Below, in pieces: positions 16,490 through 25,909 of a DNA stretch of 64,000 nt. Origin of the DNA: Erysipelotrichaceae bacterium. Its GTDB lineage: Bacteria; Bacillota_I; Bacilli_A; Erysipelotrichales; Erysipelotrichaceae. The notes under the pieces were generated by a model, which worked only from the letters and a program-made list of their open reading frames with translations, searched no databases and was not told the DNA's origin. The stretch is taken from positions 53,844-117,843 of the forward strand of contig JAFQZR010000022.1 in the NCBI GenBank assembly GCA_017405785.1, given 5' to 3'. Position numbers and translations under genes: made by a program. Every line of letters begins with the position of its first letter. Positions within the stretch are counted from its first letter, which is position 1.

Positions 16490-19400
16490 CAGCCAGGCCC
16501 GTAATGAAATAATCAGTAATGTAAATAAGAATTACTTCGTCGAAGCAGGAGCAGGTTCCGGAAAGACCACCATTCTGGTAGAAAGAATGGTTGCCATGGT
16601 GGAACGGGGTTTTCCTGTGGATCAGATATGCACCATAACCTTTACAAAGGCAGCTGCCAATGAGTTCTATGCCCGTTTCCAGAAGAGACTGTCCGAAAGA
16701 AGCAGGGATGAGAATAAGGAAAGTAATCATCCGGGTAAGCTTCTGAAACAGACTGAGGAAACAAAGAAAAACTGCGCCATTGCTTTACAGAACATTGACT
16801 CATGCTTCATGGGTACTATTGACTCCTTCTGTAACATGATCCTTTCGGAACATCCTCTGGAAGCCGGAATACCGGCCAACTCAACAGTTGTTGAGGAAGA
16901 GAAGATCGTAGAAAGATATGTAAAAGAGTATTCAAGGATAAAGACTGAAGAGGCTTATGCCGGTTTAAGAGATAAATATGAAGTGTTTGTTAATACGCAG
17001 GGAAATGCCCTGAGGGTTTTCAAGGCTGTTCTGTCATCGATCATTCAGATCCGAAACGCTGAATTCATTTATGAGAAACCGGAATACTTCAGCATTGAAG
17101 AAAAATACCGGAGTGAGAAAGCAGATCTGGTAAAGCTGTTTAACAGACTAATCGACAACAAATCACTCGCTTATGTAAAAAAGAGCGGTACTGTTGATGA
17201 AGCCTGGGATGTTCTTGAACAGAAAAAGGTCGCTTTGACCATGGATAACTGGGATGATAATTTCCCGTCTGTACTGGATGCTCTTGTGGGGTTGAAAAAG
17301 GATAAAAAGGAATTAAGGCTCAGACCGGTAGATAATCTTGAGGATTATCTTGGTTCTTCTGCTTTCAGGTTCACTGATCATTACACCGGAAAAAAGCTAT
17401 CCTGGTATGAGTTAAATACCGAATTCAAGAGTTTTGTTGACCAACTGCGGGATTATCAGGCCAGAATAGCTCTGGACTTTACTGTTGAATGCGTTAAGGT
17501 CATGTCACAGGTATTAAGAAAACAGGGTGATCTGACGTATTTCGACTACAAGCTGTATCTCAGAGACATGCTGAAGGAGAATGCTGCAGGTGATCATAAG
17601 CTGATTGATCATATCAGTAAAAGACACCGGTATTATCTTATCGATGAATTCCAGGATACCGATCCGATGCAGGCCGAGATATTCTTCTATCTCACGGCAG
17701 AGAGTTTCAGTGAAGACTGGAAGCAGTGCAAGCCAAGACCGGGATCATTGTTTATCGTGGGTGACCCTAAACAGTCGATCTACCGTTTCAATAACGCTGA
17801 TGTTGCTTCCTTCAAGAACGTAAGAAGTCTTTTCAGCGGCGATAACGGTGAAGTACTGAAACTGACATCCAACTTCCGTTCAACATATTCTCTGCACAGA
17901 TGGTTTAATGACGTGTTCGGCAGTCATCTGCTCAGCCGGGACAGTGAGGATCAGAGCAAATACGATCCTATAGCCAATAAGGATAAGGATGATGAATTTG
18001 AAACGGGAGTATTCAGCTATACGCCGGCAGATAAGAGTGATGATTCTCAGGAAATACTGAACATAGTTAATACACTGGTAAACAATCCAGACATAAAACT
18101 TGATGGCGGTAAAGAAGTTCAGTATAAGGACATAATGATCATTACGGATAAAAAGAAACTGCTGAACAGATATGTCAGCATCTTTACCGCCAACCACATA
18201 CCTTTCAGGGTAGAAGGAGACATTGACTTCAATGAATGTCCGGCTCTGAAGGATCTTGTTGCGGTATATAAGGCAGCTGTTTATCCTGCCAACAATTTCT
18301 ATGTTTACGAAGTTCTGATAAGCAGGCTGTTTGATATTTCAGCTGAAACTGCCATGGTGATAAGAAGTGACCTCAAGAACATCAGATCAACAGGCGTATT
18401 TGTTTCAGAGAATGATGATGTCAAGAAAGCTGTTGAATTGCTGAATCATTACCATGAGATAAGCGGTAAGGTTACTCCGTCAGCTCTTTTCTCTGAACTG
18501 ATAGATGACTTACAGATATTTGCGGTATCCGGCAATTACAATCTGGAGTATGTTTACTATGTTCTTGAGCTTCTCAGAAGCAAGGAAGCCAGCGGTGAGG
18601 TGACATCCTGCGAAAATGCGGTCAGTTATCTGGAAAGACTGATAAGCAAGGAAGAGAAACTGGAAAGATGCGCCTCCCTGGAAAAGGATGATAACAGAAT
18701 CCATCTGGCCAATCTCCATAAGGTCAAGGGCCTTGAAGCTCCTGTAGTTATACTTGCCGGGGCAAGAAAGGGCGGAGGCAACAACAGTCCTGACAAAAGA
18801 GTTGAATTCATAGACGGAAAACCGCATTGTTACATGTTCGGTGTTTCCATGACCGGTCTCAGATTTAAGAACTCAGACAAAAAGGAAAGGGAAAAGGAAT
18901 CCGTAGAAGCCGAGAGAATCAGACAGCTTTATGTTGCGGCCACCAGAGCCAAGAGAATACTGATAGTTGCGGATTCAAAACCTTGGACTGATCTGTCACA
19001 GTATATTAATTGTGATTTCTTCAGTAAATACCCGTACAGAGAACCGGTACCGTTTGTTCCTGAAGAAGTGAATGGAACAGAGCTGTATGAACAGACTGAA
19101 AGCATAATAAAAGAAGACTCTGTCAGTAAGAGTTCTTCAATTGAGATCCATAAGCCAAGTTATATTACATATGAGACAGTAACTGAAGCAGCTGAAACCA
19201 TCAATACCAAGAGAAATCCTAAACTGATAGGTACATTGGTTCATAAAATGATGGAAGTAATTGTTTCATCAGGAAACAGTGTCAGTACAGATGAACTTAT
19301 AAGCAGCATGTGTAGCAGTATTGATGTTGAAGACAGTTACTATGCAGACATACTGCACAGAGTCAATGACAGAATTCAGAATGGAGGCTATCCTCAGGTC

Positions 19401-19682
19401 AATGGTGTAAATCCTGATATTCTGAATGAGTTGTTGTCTGCTGATGAGGTATACTGCGAAGTACCGTTCTCATATAATATCGGTGTCAACAGTATCACTA
19501 CCGGTATTATTGACGTACTGTACAGAAAAGGTGATGACTGGTTCATCATCGACTACAAGACCAATGCGGACGGCAGTGCTTTGGATGAGAAATACCAGTC
19601 GCAGTTAAATGAATACTGCAAGGCATTTGAAAAACAGACAGGTATGAAAGTTATTGCCAGAACATATCATATTGACGCATAA
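16482..19682 (+). CDS. addA: AddA helicase-nuclease subunit
   Basis: This 1,066-residue UvrD-family helicase with a C-terminal nuclease is the motor of AddAB. Motifs in order are A-G-A-G-S-G-K-T-T (Walker A), T-F-T-K-A-A-A, L-I-D-E-F-Q-D-T-D (Walker B), G-D-P-K-Q-S-I-Y-R-F, S-N-F-R-S-T, H-K-V-K-G-L-E and Y-V-A-A-T-R-A. The nuclease part follows with G-T-L-V-H-K and I-I-D-Y-K-T-N near the end. Both enzymatic halves look intact. ATG 16482 lies inside the end of addB with GGGAAGG 9 bases upstream. A longer frame from 16407 has no support. The length is slightly below the usual 1,150-1,250. A strong bidirectional hairpin follows. Confidence 0.95.
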   Translation: MSDSQARNEIISNVNKNYFVEAGAGSGKTTILVERMVAMVERGFPVDQICTITFTKAAANEFYARFQKRLSERSRDENKESNHPGKLLKQTEETKKNCAIALQNIDSCFMGTIDSFCNMILSEHPLEAGIPANSTVVEEEKIVERYVKEYSRIKTEEAYAGLRDKYEVFVNTQGNALRVFKAVLSSIIQIRNAEFIYEKPEYFSIEEKYRSEKADLVKLFNRLIDNKSLAYVKKSGTVDEAWDVLEQKKVALTMDNWDDNFPSVLDALVGLKKDKKELRLRPVDNLEDYLGSSAFRFTDHYTGKKLSWYELNTEFKSFVDQLRDYQARIALDFTVECVKVMSQVLRKQGDLTYFDYKLYLRDMLKENAAGDHKLIDHISKRHRYYLIDEFQDTDPMQAEIFFYLTAESFSEDWKQCKPRPGSLFIVGDPKQSIYRFNNADVASFKNVRSLFSGDNGEVLKLTSNFRSTYSLHRWFNDVFGSHLLSRDSEDQSKYDPIANKDKDDEFETGVFSYTPADKSDDSQEILNIVNTLVNNPDIKLDGGKEVQYKDIMIITDKKKLLNRYVSIFTANHIPFRVEGDIDFNECPALKDLVAVYKAAVYPANNFYVYEVLISRLFDISAETAMVIRSDLKNIRSTGVFVSENDDVKKAVELLNHYHEISGKVTPSALFSELIDDLQIFAVSGNYNLEYVYYVLELLRSKEASGEVTSCENAVSYLERLISKEEKLERCASLEKDDNRIHLANLHKVKGLEAPVVILAGARKGGGNNSPDKRVEFIDGKPHCYMFGVSMTGLRFKNSDKKEREKESVEAERIRQLYVAATRAKRILIVADSKPWTDLSQYINCDFFSKYPYREPVPFVPEEVNGTELYEQTESIIKEDSVSKSSSIEIHKPSYITYETVTEAAETINTKRNPKLIGTLVHKMMEVIVSSGNSVSTDELISSMCSSIDVEDSYYADILHRVNDRIQNGGYPQVNGVNPDILNELLSADEVYCEVPFSYNIGVNSITTGIIDVLYRKGDDWFIIDYKTNADGSALDEKYQSQLNEYCKAFEKQTGMKVIARTYHIDA

Positions 19683-19714
19683 ACAGTATACTGTTCGTTA
19701 GAGCTAAACCATGA

Positions 19715-19752
19715 AAAAAGCATAATTATCGGATATGATGATTATGCTTTTT
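19715..19752. terminator. Bidirectional terminator between addA and the PhzF gene
   Basis: AAAAAGCATAAT (19715-19726) pairs with ATTATGCTTTTT (19741-19752). It serves the converging genes on both strands and overlaps the last codon of the minus-strand gene. Confidence 0.85.
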
Positions 19753-20536
19753 AATATGTCTGTAATATATCACCAACAGAATACAGTACAGCGTTACCAG
19801 CTATGCTTACTCTGTCATCTTGAAGCTTTATATACAGGATACCTGACCTTTCTGATGCCTGATAACAGACGAGCTCTTTCTTATTTAGACGCTTGCTCCA
19901 GTATGGGGCAATAAGGCAGTGAGTGCTTCCGGTTACCGGATCTTCAGGGATGTTAAGCTTTGGTACAAACACACGGCTTACGGAATCATATCTTGGATCA
20001 TCAGAAGGAGCAGTCACGGCAACGGTTAATCCATCCAGCTGTTTTACCTTATCCTGATCAGGTTTACAGTTGAAGACATCTTCTGCCTTAGAAAGTACTA
20101 GTAACAAGTCTCTGTCTATATAGGCTTCCAATGGTCTTACACCTATGGCTTTTGCCATCTGATCAGTGACTTCTATCTTATGACAGGTATAAGCAGGGAA
20201 GTTCATGACGTATAGATCCTTATCTCTGGTAACAGTGAATCTGCCTTTCTGGGTCATGAAGGTTATTTCTTCTGCATCTTTTTCATAGTAATTGAACAGA
20301 ACAAATGAAGTTCCCAAGGTAGCATGACCACAGAAATCTACTTCACCGCTGGGAGTAAACCATCTTAGGTTATATATGTCTTTTTCTTTAACGGTAAAGG
20401 CAGTTTCTGAGAAATTATTCTCTTTGGCAATGTTTTCCATCAGCTTATCTTCAGGCCAGCTATCCATGACACAGACAGCTGCCTGATTGCCCTTGAAAAG
20501 AGTATCGGTAAAGGCGTCTACTATGTACTGTTTCAT
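19751..20536 (-). CDS. PhzF-family isomerase
   Basis: This 261-residue protein belongs to the PhzF/YddE family, which has a diaminopimelate-epimerase-like double fold and uses a catalytic glutamate without cofactors. The glutamate lies in N-F-S-E-T-A-F at about residue 45. Other hallmarks are F-T-P-S-G-E-V-D-F-C-G-H-A-T at about 62-75 and E-D-P-V-T-G-S-T-H-C at about 200, which form the active-site pocket. Members are usually 260-300 residues, so this is full length. The true substrate of most is unknown. It sits 4 bases after the nitroreductase-like gene in the same direction, so both are probably one operon. Confidence 0.9.
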   Translation of the reverse strand: MKQYIVDAFTDTLFKGNQAAVCVMDSWPEDKLMENIAKENNFSETAFTVKEKDIYNLRWFTPSGEVDFCGHATLGTSFVLFNYYEKDAEEITFMTQKGRFTVTRDKDLYVMNFPAYTCHKIEVTDQMAKAIGVRPLEAYIDRDLLLVLSKAEDVFNCKPDQDKVKQLDGLTVAVTAPSDDPRYDSVSRVFVPKLNIPEDPVTGSTHCLIAPYWSKRLNKKELVCYQASERSGILYIKLQDDRVSIAGNAVLYSVGDILQTY

Positions 20537-20540
20537 ATGC

Positions 20541-21206
20541 TTACACCCACTGGAAGTTTTCCTTGCCGGCTCCTAATTCGAAATGACACTTGACGATGCC
20601 CAGGTCGATCTTCAGACAGGAACCCATCAGACCGTGTTTAGCTGATACGGTATTGCCATTGAGAGTGAATCTGAATTTCTGCTGGTTAACAGCTGTCGGA
20701 GCCAGAAGGGCAGCTTCTACGCCTTTCTTGAACCACTCAGGAGAAGTGGATGTGATATTGCTGACATCGGAAGGGGATTTGCCTTTGTGAGGATGTCCCT
20801 GTGTTTTGCCATAACCTAAGGATATGATGATAACTTCAGTTTCACCTTCGTTGATTACAGCCTGGCTTTTGCCATGAGTAAGGGCAACCCAGCAGGTATT
20901 TAAACCTAATTCCTGAGCTTTCAGCACTAACAGTTCACCGTAATAGCCTGCACGTTCATCCAGATCAGCTGCTTTCTTACCGATTACGGCAATGTAATTA
21001 CTGCATCCTTCAAATCTGCCATAATGAGCCAGTCGGGAATTGAAGCATTCCGGTTCATCATAGATTATCTGCATGTTCAGATTGCCATGTCTGTTCAGTT
21101 GTGCCGTATATTCATCAAGCTGTCTTCTGATATCTTCAGGTATCGGTTTGTCCAGATACTGTCTGACACTGTGTCTGGCTTTCATCAGTTCCATCATGTC
21201 ATTCAT
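20541..21206 (-). CDS. Nitroreductase-family flavoprotein
   Basis: This 221-residue protein opens with M-x-x-R-H-S-V-R-Q-Y, the FMN-binding arginine motif of nitroreductases. It has G-Y-Y-G-E-L-L-V-L-K-A-Q-E-L-G-L-N-T-C-W in the middle. The C-terminal part contains A-P-T-A-V-N-Q-Q-K-F and an F-E-L-G-A-G-K end. This order (A-P-T-A near the C-terminus) matches the TM1586-type nitroreductases and not the classic group. It probably uses NAD(P)H and FMN to reduce an unknown substrate. It is the first gene of a two-gene unit with PhzF. Confidence 0.87.
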   Translation of the reverse strand: MNDMMELMKARHSVRQYLDKPIPEDIRRQLDEYTAQLNRHGNLNMQIIYDEPECFNSRLAHYGRFEGCSNYIAVIGKKAADLDERAGYYGELLVLKAQELGLNTCWVALTHGKSQAVINEGETEVIIISLGYGKTQGHPHKGKSPSDVSNITSTSPEWFKKGVEAALLAPTAVNQQKFRFTLNGNTVSAKHGLMGSCLKIDLGIVKCHFELGAGKENFQWV

Positions 21207-21332
21207 AGCGTTTCTCCTTCATATTTGTCTTAATTCTATCACAGTTAGTTCAAATACATGGTTTTTATGCTATGGGGCATATTTCAGCAGAGAAGTAATG
21301 CTATAATATAAAAGTAATTAAGGGTTAAGCAT

Positions 21333-24300
21333 ATGAACAATAAGAAAGTTATCAACACACTATTGAAACTGGTACTGGCCGTAATGTGCTGCATTACGGT
21401 ATTTTCAGGTTCTGTTCTCGCTGATGACAGTAAGGTAACTGTAGACATCAATTCCTCCGGTAAATGGAGTTTTGAATACAGTGATGATCTGTTCAGCGAA
21501 TCAGCAAAGACATATAACCATGCACTGGCTCTGCTTTCCTTAGGCATGGCGATTGCCGGCTATGGAGAAGAAGCTGATGCTGATCTGCAGCAGTTTATGA
21601 CATCCTGCGGTTTTACCGGAATACACAGTGACAACTATGACCGGCAGCCGTTGATTGACAGTGTAGCTTCCGTAATGGGCTATAAACGCACAAGTGATGA
21701 CAGGGGAGAATATATCCTTGTCGCAGTGGGAATCATCGGAGGCAGTTACCGGGATGAATGGATCTCTGATGTCAGCTGCGGTAACAGCACTGAACATGAA
21801 GGTTTCTCTCTGGCAGCCAGAAAGATGTATGACAGAGTGGTCGGCTACATCGTCAGAAATCAGTTAAGTGGTACCAGAGTAAAAGTGTGGATATCAGGCT
21901 ATGGCAGAGCAGGGGCCATAAGTAACATTCTGGCCAAGCAGCTCTCTGATGGTGACATGTTCAGCACTGATACAGTATATGCTTATACCTTTGCTACCCC
22001 GAGAACAACTAAAAACCCTCAGGAAGGGCTGTATCCTAACATCTTCAACATCTGCAATAAGACAGACCCTGCCGTACAGCTGCCATTTGCTGATTGGGGA
22101 TATGAACGTTACGGTATAACTCTATATACACCGGCTCAGCAGACCGACAGTGATTACAATGCCAAGGTAAAAAGAGCCAACTCAATCTACAGGCAGGCTT
22201 TCGGTAAGGAATTCACCAACAGTGTTGAATGGGATACCAGATTAAGAGTTCTGCTTAACTATCTGATGGATATCGCACCAACAAGTAAGATCTACACTGA
22301 CCATGTACAGCAGTCCGTAATCAAGATGGGAAGTGATATCTCGATATCCAACATAATGTCCTGTTTAATGGAGATTGCCGGTGACAGTGAACTTATACAT
22401 GATGAAAATGAGAAGGAAGCCAACAGTTTATTAACATATCTGGCTTATACCGTTTACGGATATTTAAGAAGATCAGACGTTGATTCCCAATACCGGAAGG
22501 AAGTCGCCAACCCGTGGCAGAATCTGACTTACCAGCACATTCCGGAAATCTATCTGGCCTGGATGTTCTCAACTGATAACCCTGAAGAGCTTTATGCCTA
22601 TAACCTGGATTATCTCAGAGTGGTTATTGAAGGGGATGTTGACGTTACCGTTATAAATCTCGGGAATTACTTAACCAATACGATAACGAATTCTACTGTT
22701 AATCCTGATATTTATACCGAAAGATCAAAGGGTGAAACCATAATTCTGCTGCCTTCAGATCAGATCTATTCTCTGGATATCAAGTCAGAAAAGAATCAGA
22801 AGGTCACCATCCGTACCATTGACCTGAAGGCCGGCTACGCCAATGAAGACAGCCACAAGGTCAAATATATAGATATGCAGGCAAAAGAGAGCCGGGGTTA
22901 CTCAGCCATGGACACCGGTTATGATGCCATTGAAAAAGGTGACACCTTTGACATCTACAGCATCGCCAATGGTACCTCAACTGAATGGGCTGTTAAGCTG
23001 GAAAAAGCTAACTTCCTGAATCTGGGCTGGCGTGAACTGGTGATTATAGGTTATGCTCTTCCGATGGCCTTACTGGCTTTGCTGGCATTCTTAATTGTGT
23101 GGGCTGTAGGATCTCATAATGTCAAAGTCAAAAAGAGACAGGGACTGATGGTTGAAAGCGAGAAATACGACATCAGACCTGCAGCTGCCATCTGCGGTGC
23201 AGTTCTGTTATTCATGTTACAGGAACTGCTGTACTGGCTGATGCCGCAGTACATGTTACAGAGAGCGATAATGAAGCTTGTCATCGGTCTGGTACTGATA
23301 TTCCTGTGTTACAGAGGCTATAAGAGACAGCCAACGACCTTAAGCAGGAATCTGCTTATCGGCTTAACCATATTCGTTATCCGGGACATCGTCATTAACT
23401 ACAGCTTTGCCCTGGGTGTCATTCTGTTTGCTCTGGGTGAAGGATATCTGGTCTACTGCTTCAGCAAGTATGACCGTCTGGAAAACTGGCAGTATGTCCT
23501 GTGGGCGCTGTTAAGCATACTGGGTGTGGCCTTCATCTGCTATAACAAAGGCCTTAACGGTACCACAAAGACCGTTATGTCCGCCTACTGTGTCATCCTG
23601 ATGGCTCTGGCTGTTACCTCACTGACCATGCCTAAGAAGATCCGCTTCGGATCACTGGCACTGGTTGTTTCCAACCTGTTACTGTTCATAAATGAAGTAT
23701 CACCAAAGACATTATTAGTACATGTACTGTCCTTAGGTATCTATTATCTGGCAGTAGGGGCCTTTGCCTTAAGCTCCAGATACAAGGAACTGAAAGTACT
23801 GTCATTATGGCAGGAGAACGCCTTACCTAGACAGAAACTCATTGAATATATGAAGGCCATTACGGACCGCAACAGTGATCAGTATATTCCGATCGGCAAC
23901 CGTATAGCGGTATTCGACCTTGACGGTACGTTATTCTGTGAAACCGACCCTAACTACTTTGACTACACCTTACTGGTACACCGTGTGCTCGAAGACCCTG
24001 ACTACATTAACAGGGCCAGTGATTTCGAGAAGGAAGTGGCCAATAAGATCGTTACACTTAATGAAACCGGTGTTAACGCTCCGGGACTGGAAGTAGATCA
24101 CGGCAAAGCCATCGCTACATCCTTTGCAGGCATGACAATCGGTGAGTTCAATGAATATATCCAGAAGTTCAAACAGCTCCCTATGCCTTCCTATGAAGGC
24201 CTCAAGAGGGGTGATGGCTGGTACAGACCGATGCTGCAGCTTATTGAATATCTGCAGGAGAATGCCTTTACGGTATATGTGGTCAGCGGTACTGACAGAC

Positions 24301-24767
24301 TTATCGTCCGCGGCATCATCTACAAGTCAGACCTGAATGTTCCGGCCCGACAGATCATCGGATCCGATGAATCCATCGTCACCAGAAAACAGGGCGATAC
24401 GGCAGGACTTAACTATGTCTTTGATGATTCCGATGAACTTGTCTTAGGTGGTGAATTCCTGATTAAGAACCTGAAGATGAACAAGGTTACTGTCATCGCC
24501 CAGGAGATCGGTACTCAGCCGGTATTATCCTTCGGCAACAGCACCGGTGACTCCAGCATGGCTGAATATGTCACCACCAATAACCCTTACAGAAGTCTGG
24601 CCTTCATGTTATGCTGCGACGATCTGGAAAGGGAAAACGGCGACACTAAGAAGGCTGAAAAGATGTATTCACTGTGTGAGCAGTTTGACTGGGTTCCGGT
24701 ATCCATGAAAAATGACTGGATAACCATCTACGGTGATAACGTCAAGCATAAGAAAGTAAAGAAATAA
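21333..24767 (+). CDS. Three-part membrane protein: lipase-like domain without catalytic Ser, YhhN-like membrane domain, HAD phosphatase
   Basis: This 1,144-residue protein starts with a signal peptide (about residues 8-32). The outer domain (about 35-560) resembles class 3 lipases, with the oxyanion strand V-W-I-S-G followed by G189-Y-G191-R-A-G194-A. Active enzymes have GHSxGG here, so the nucleophilic Ser is replaced by Gly191. Residues about 568-835 hold about eight membrane helices whose pattern resembles YhhN/TMEM86 (lysoplasmalogenase). A cytoplasmic HAD-IB-like phosphatase follows: F-D862-L-D864-G-T-L, then V-V-S-G-T-D, and G-N-S-T-G-D-S near 1075. The HAD site looks intact. The combination suggests lipid sensing or remodelling, but this is inference. 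A TATAAT box lies at 21302-21307. The gene is probably alone in its transcript. Confidence 0.75.
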   Translation: MNNKKVINTLLKLVLAVMCCITVFSGSVLADDSKVTVDINSSGKWSFEYSDDLFSESAKTYNHALALLSLGMAIAGYGEEADADLQQFMTSCGFTGIHSDNYDRQPLIDSVASVMGYKRTSDDRGEYILVAVGIIGGSYRDEWISDVSCGNSTEHEGFSLAARKMYDRVVGYIVRNQLSGTRVKVWISGYGRAGAISNILAKQLSDGDMFSTDTVYAYTFATPRTTKNPQEGLYPNIFNICNKTDPAVQLPFADWGYERYGITLYTPAQQTDSDYNAKVKRANSIYRQAFGKEFTNSVEWDTRLRVLLNYLMDIAPTSKIYTDHVQQSVIKMGSDISISNIMSCLMEIAGDSELIHDENEKEANSLLTYLAYTVYGYLRRSDVDSQYRKEVANPWQNLTYQHIPEIYLAWMFSTDNPEELYAYNLDYLRVVIEGDVDVTVINLGNYLTNTITNSTVNPDIYTERSKGETIILLPSDQIYSLDIKSEKNQKVTIRTIDLKAGYANEDSHKVKYIDMQAKESRGYSAMDTGYDAIEKGDTFDIYSIANGTSTEWAVKLEKANFLNLGWRELVIIGYALPMALLALLAFLIVWAVGSHNVKVKKRQGLMVESEKYDIRPAAAICGAVLLFMLQELLYWLMPQYMLQRAIMKLVIGLVLIFLCYRGYKRQPTTLSRNLLIGLTIFVIRDIVINYSFALGVILFALGEGYLVYCFSKYDRLENWQYVLWALLSILGVAFICYNKGLNGTTKTVMSAYCVILMALAVTSLTMPKKIRFGSLALVVSNLLLFINEVSPKTLLVHVLSLGIYYLAVGAFALSSRYKELKVLSLWQENALPRQKLIEYMKAITDRNSDQYIPIGNRIAVFDLDGTLFCETDPNYFDYTLLVHRVLEDPDYINRASDFEKEVANKIVTLNETGVNAPGLEVDHGKAIATSFAGMTIGEFNEYIQKFKQLPMPSYEGLKRGDGWYRPMLQLIEYLQENAFTVYVVSGTDRLIVRGIIYKSDLNVPARQIIGSDESIVTRKQGDTAGLNYVFDDSDELVLGGEFLIKNLKMNKVTVIAQEIGTQPVLSFGNSTGDSSMAEYVTTNNPYRSLAFMLCCDDLERENGDTKKAEKMYSLCEQFDWVPVSMKNDWITIYGDNVKHKKVKK

Positions 24768-24782
24768 TCAATACACAAAAAA

Positions 24783-24812
24783 ACAAGCACTGGGTATCCC
24801 AGTGCTTTGTTA
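24783..24812. terminator. Terminator between converging genes
   Basis: AAGCACTGGG (24785-24794) pairs with CCCAGTGCTT (24798-24807). On the minus strand the stem is followed by G and then T7, so it mainly ends the sensor gene. It may also serve the plus strand. Confidence 0.85.
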
Positions 24813-24817
24813 TAGTG

Positions 24818-25760
24818 TTAGCTTAATTTGAAACCGTGTCTGTCAAAGATATCCACGAAGGCAACAATAAGCTTCTGACCGGCCAGGGTCTTTAAGTGTT
24901 CCTTGCGTTTTTTTTCATGAGTCTTGCTCCGCTGGCGGGCGTAGTAGGAATAGGTTACCAGGACGGTAAGGATCATGGCGGCAATACCGCATAACAACCG
25001 GACAAAGACATAGCAGGTCTGTAACATTCCTTGCTGTCTGACACCGCTCATGGTTATCCAGCCGTCTTCTTCTTCCTGGTAACAGTATGTGAAGTATCTG
25101 GTTCCGTTGATGGTCAGCCACTGGCCTTTTTCCGTAGAGATGTCTTCCAGTTCAACTCCGAAATCCGAGATCTTGCTGAGACCTGCAGCCGAGTCCATTT
25201 CCGGATCCGACGATATCAGGATGTAGCCGTTCTGACTGTAGAAGATAACAGTCAGATTCTTATCCTCTCTGGTATTGTAGAAGATGGAGTTGGTACTGTT
25301 GGCAGCTGTCTGTATCTCGGCTTCAGGGAGTGTGCTCTGCTGGATGGCTATGGTATGGCCGTCAGCCGTTCTGGCAGTATAGTATACTGCCTGAGCGACA
25401 TGTTCGTCTCCGCCTGTCCATTCATCCGGCATATATATCCGTTCAACATCATACAGATCACACAGTTTTTTCAGGTCTTCTTCGGTCAGACCTTCATTAT
25501 GATCATAGTAATAAGCCAGGGCGTCGACCTTGGACTGCATGGCAGTCCCATATATCTGAGTGATCTCATCGATCTGATCGAGAGTCTTATAGAAGCCTTT
25601 ATACACGCTTTCGGACTTTTCCATCAGTTTCTTTTCGGTCGCTCTCTGAGTTATTCTGAGCTCAGCCCAGAAGAATGCCGCAAAGACGACACTCAGAATC
25701 AGAAATTCGATAAGCAGGGCTTTTTTTAGGCTTATTTTTTCTCTTTGTTTTTTCTGCCAT
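24818..25760 (-). pseudogene. Two-TM extracytoplasmic sensor protein with an apparent frameshift in an A7 run
   Basis: The main frame (ATG 25624 to 24818) encodes an extracytoplasmic, PAS/Cache-like domain. A C-terminal membrane helix follows (about 20 residues, L-L-C-G-I-A-A-M-I-L-T-V), then a basic cytoplasmic tail. Upstream of that ATG the same frame stays open for 48 codons. It encodes a convincing membrane helix (A-L-L-I-E-F-L-I-L-S-V-V-F-A-A-F-F-W) but has no start codon before a stop at 25771. An ATG at 25760 is one base out of frame. Removing a single A from the A7 run (25721-25727) joins them into a normal basic N-terminus plus helix. So the gene is frameshifted, phase variable, or misread. 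The domain plan matches the sensor parts of the MscS gene nearby. Confidence 0.65.
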
Positions 25761-25909
25761 AATCTGTTTTACACCATCTTCCTATGTATTCTGTGTATAT
25801 TGTAGAACTTTTTTATATAATATATATAGACGAAATAAGCGTTTACGAAAAGGGATAACGGATAAATGTCTGTTATAATAACACTATATTAATACAGGAG
25901 GGACATAAT

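Noticed and set aside
25031..25729. 232-residue plus-strand frame opposite the sensor gene
   Set aside because: Antisense shadow of a gene with clear membrane helices; no ribosome site and no recognisable motif.
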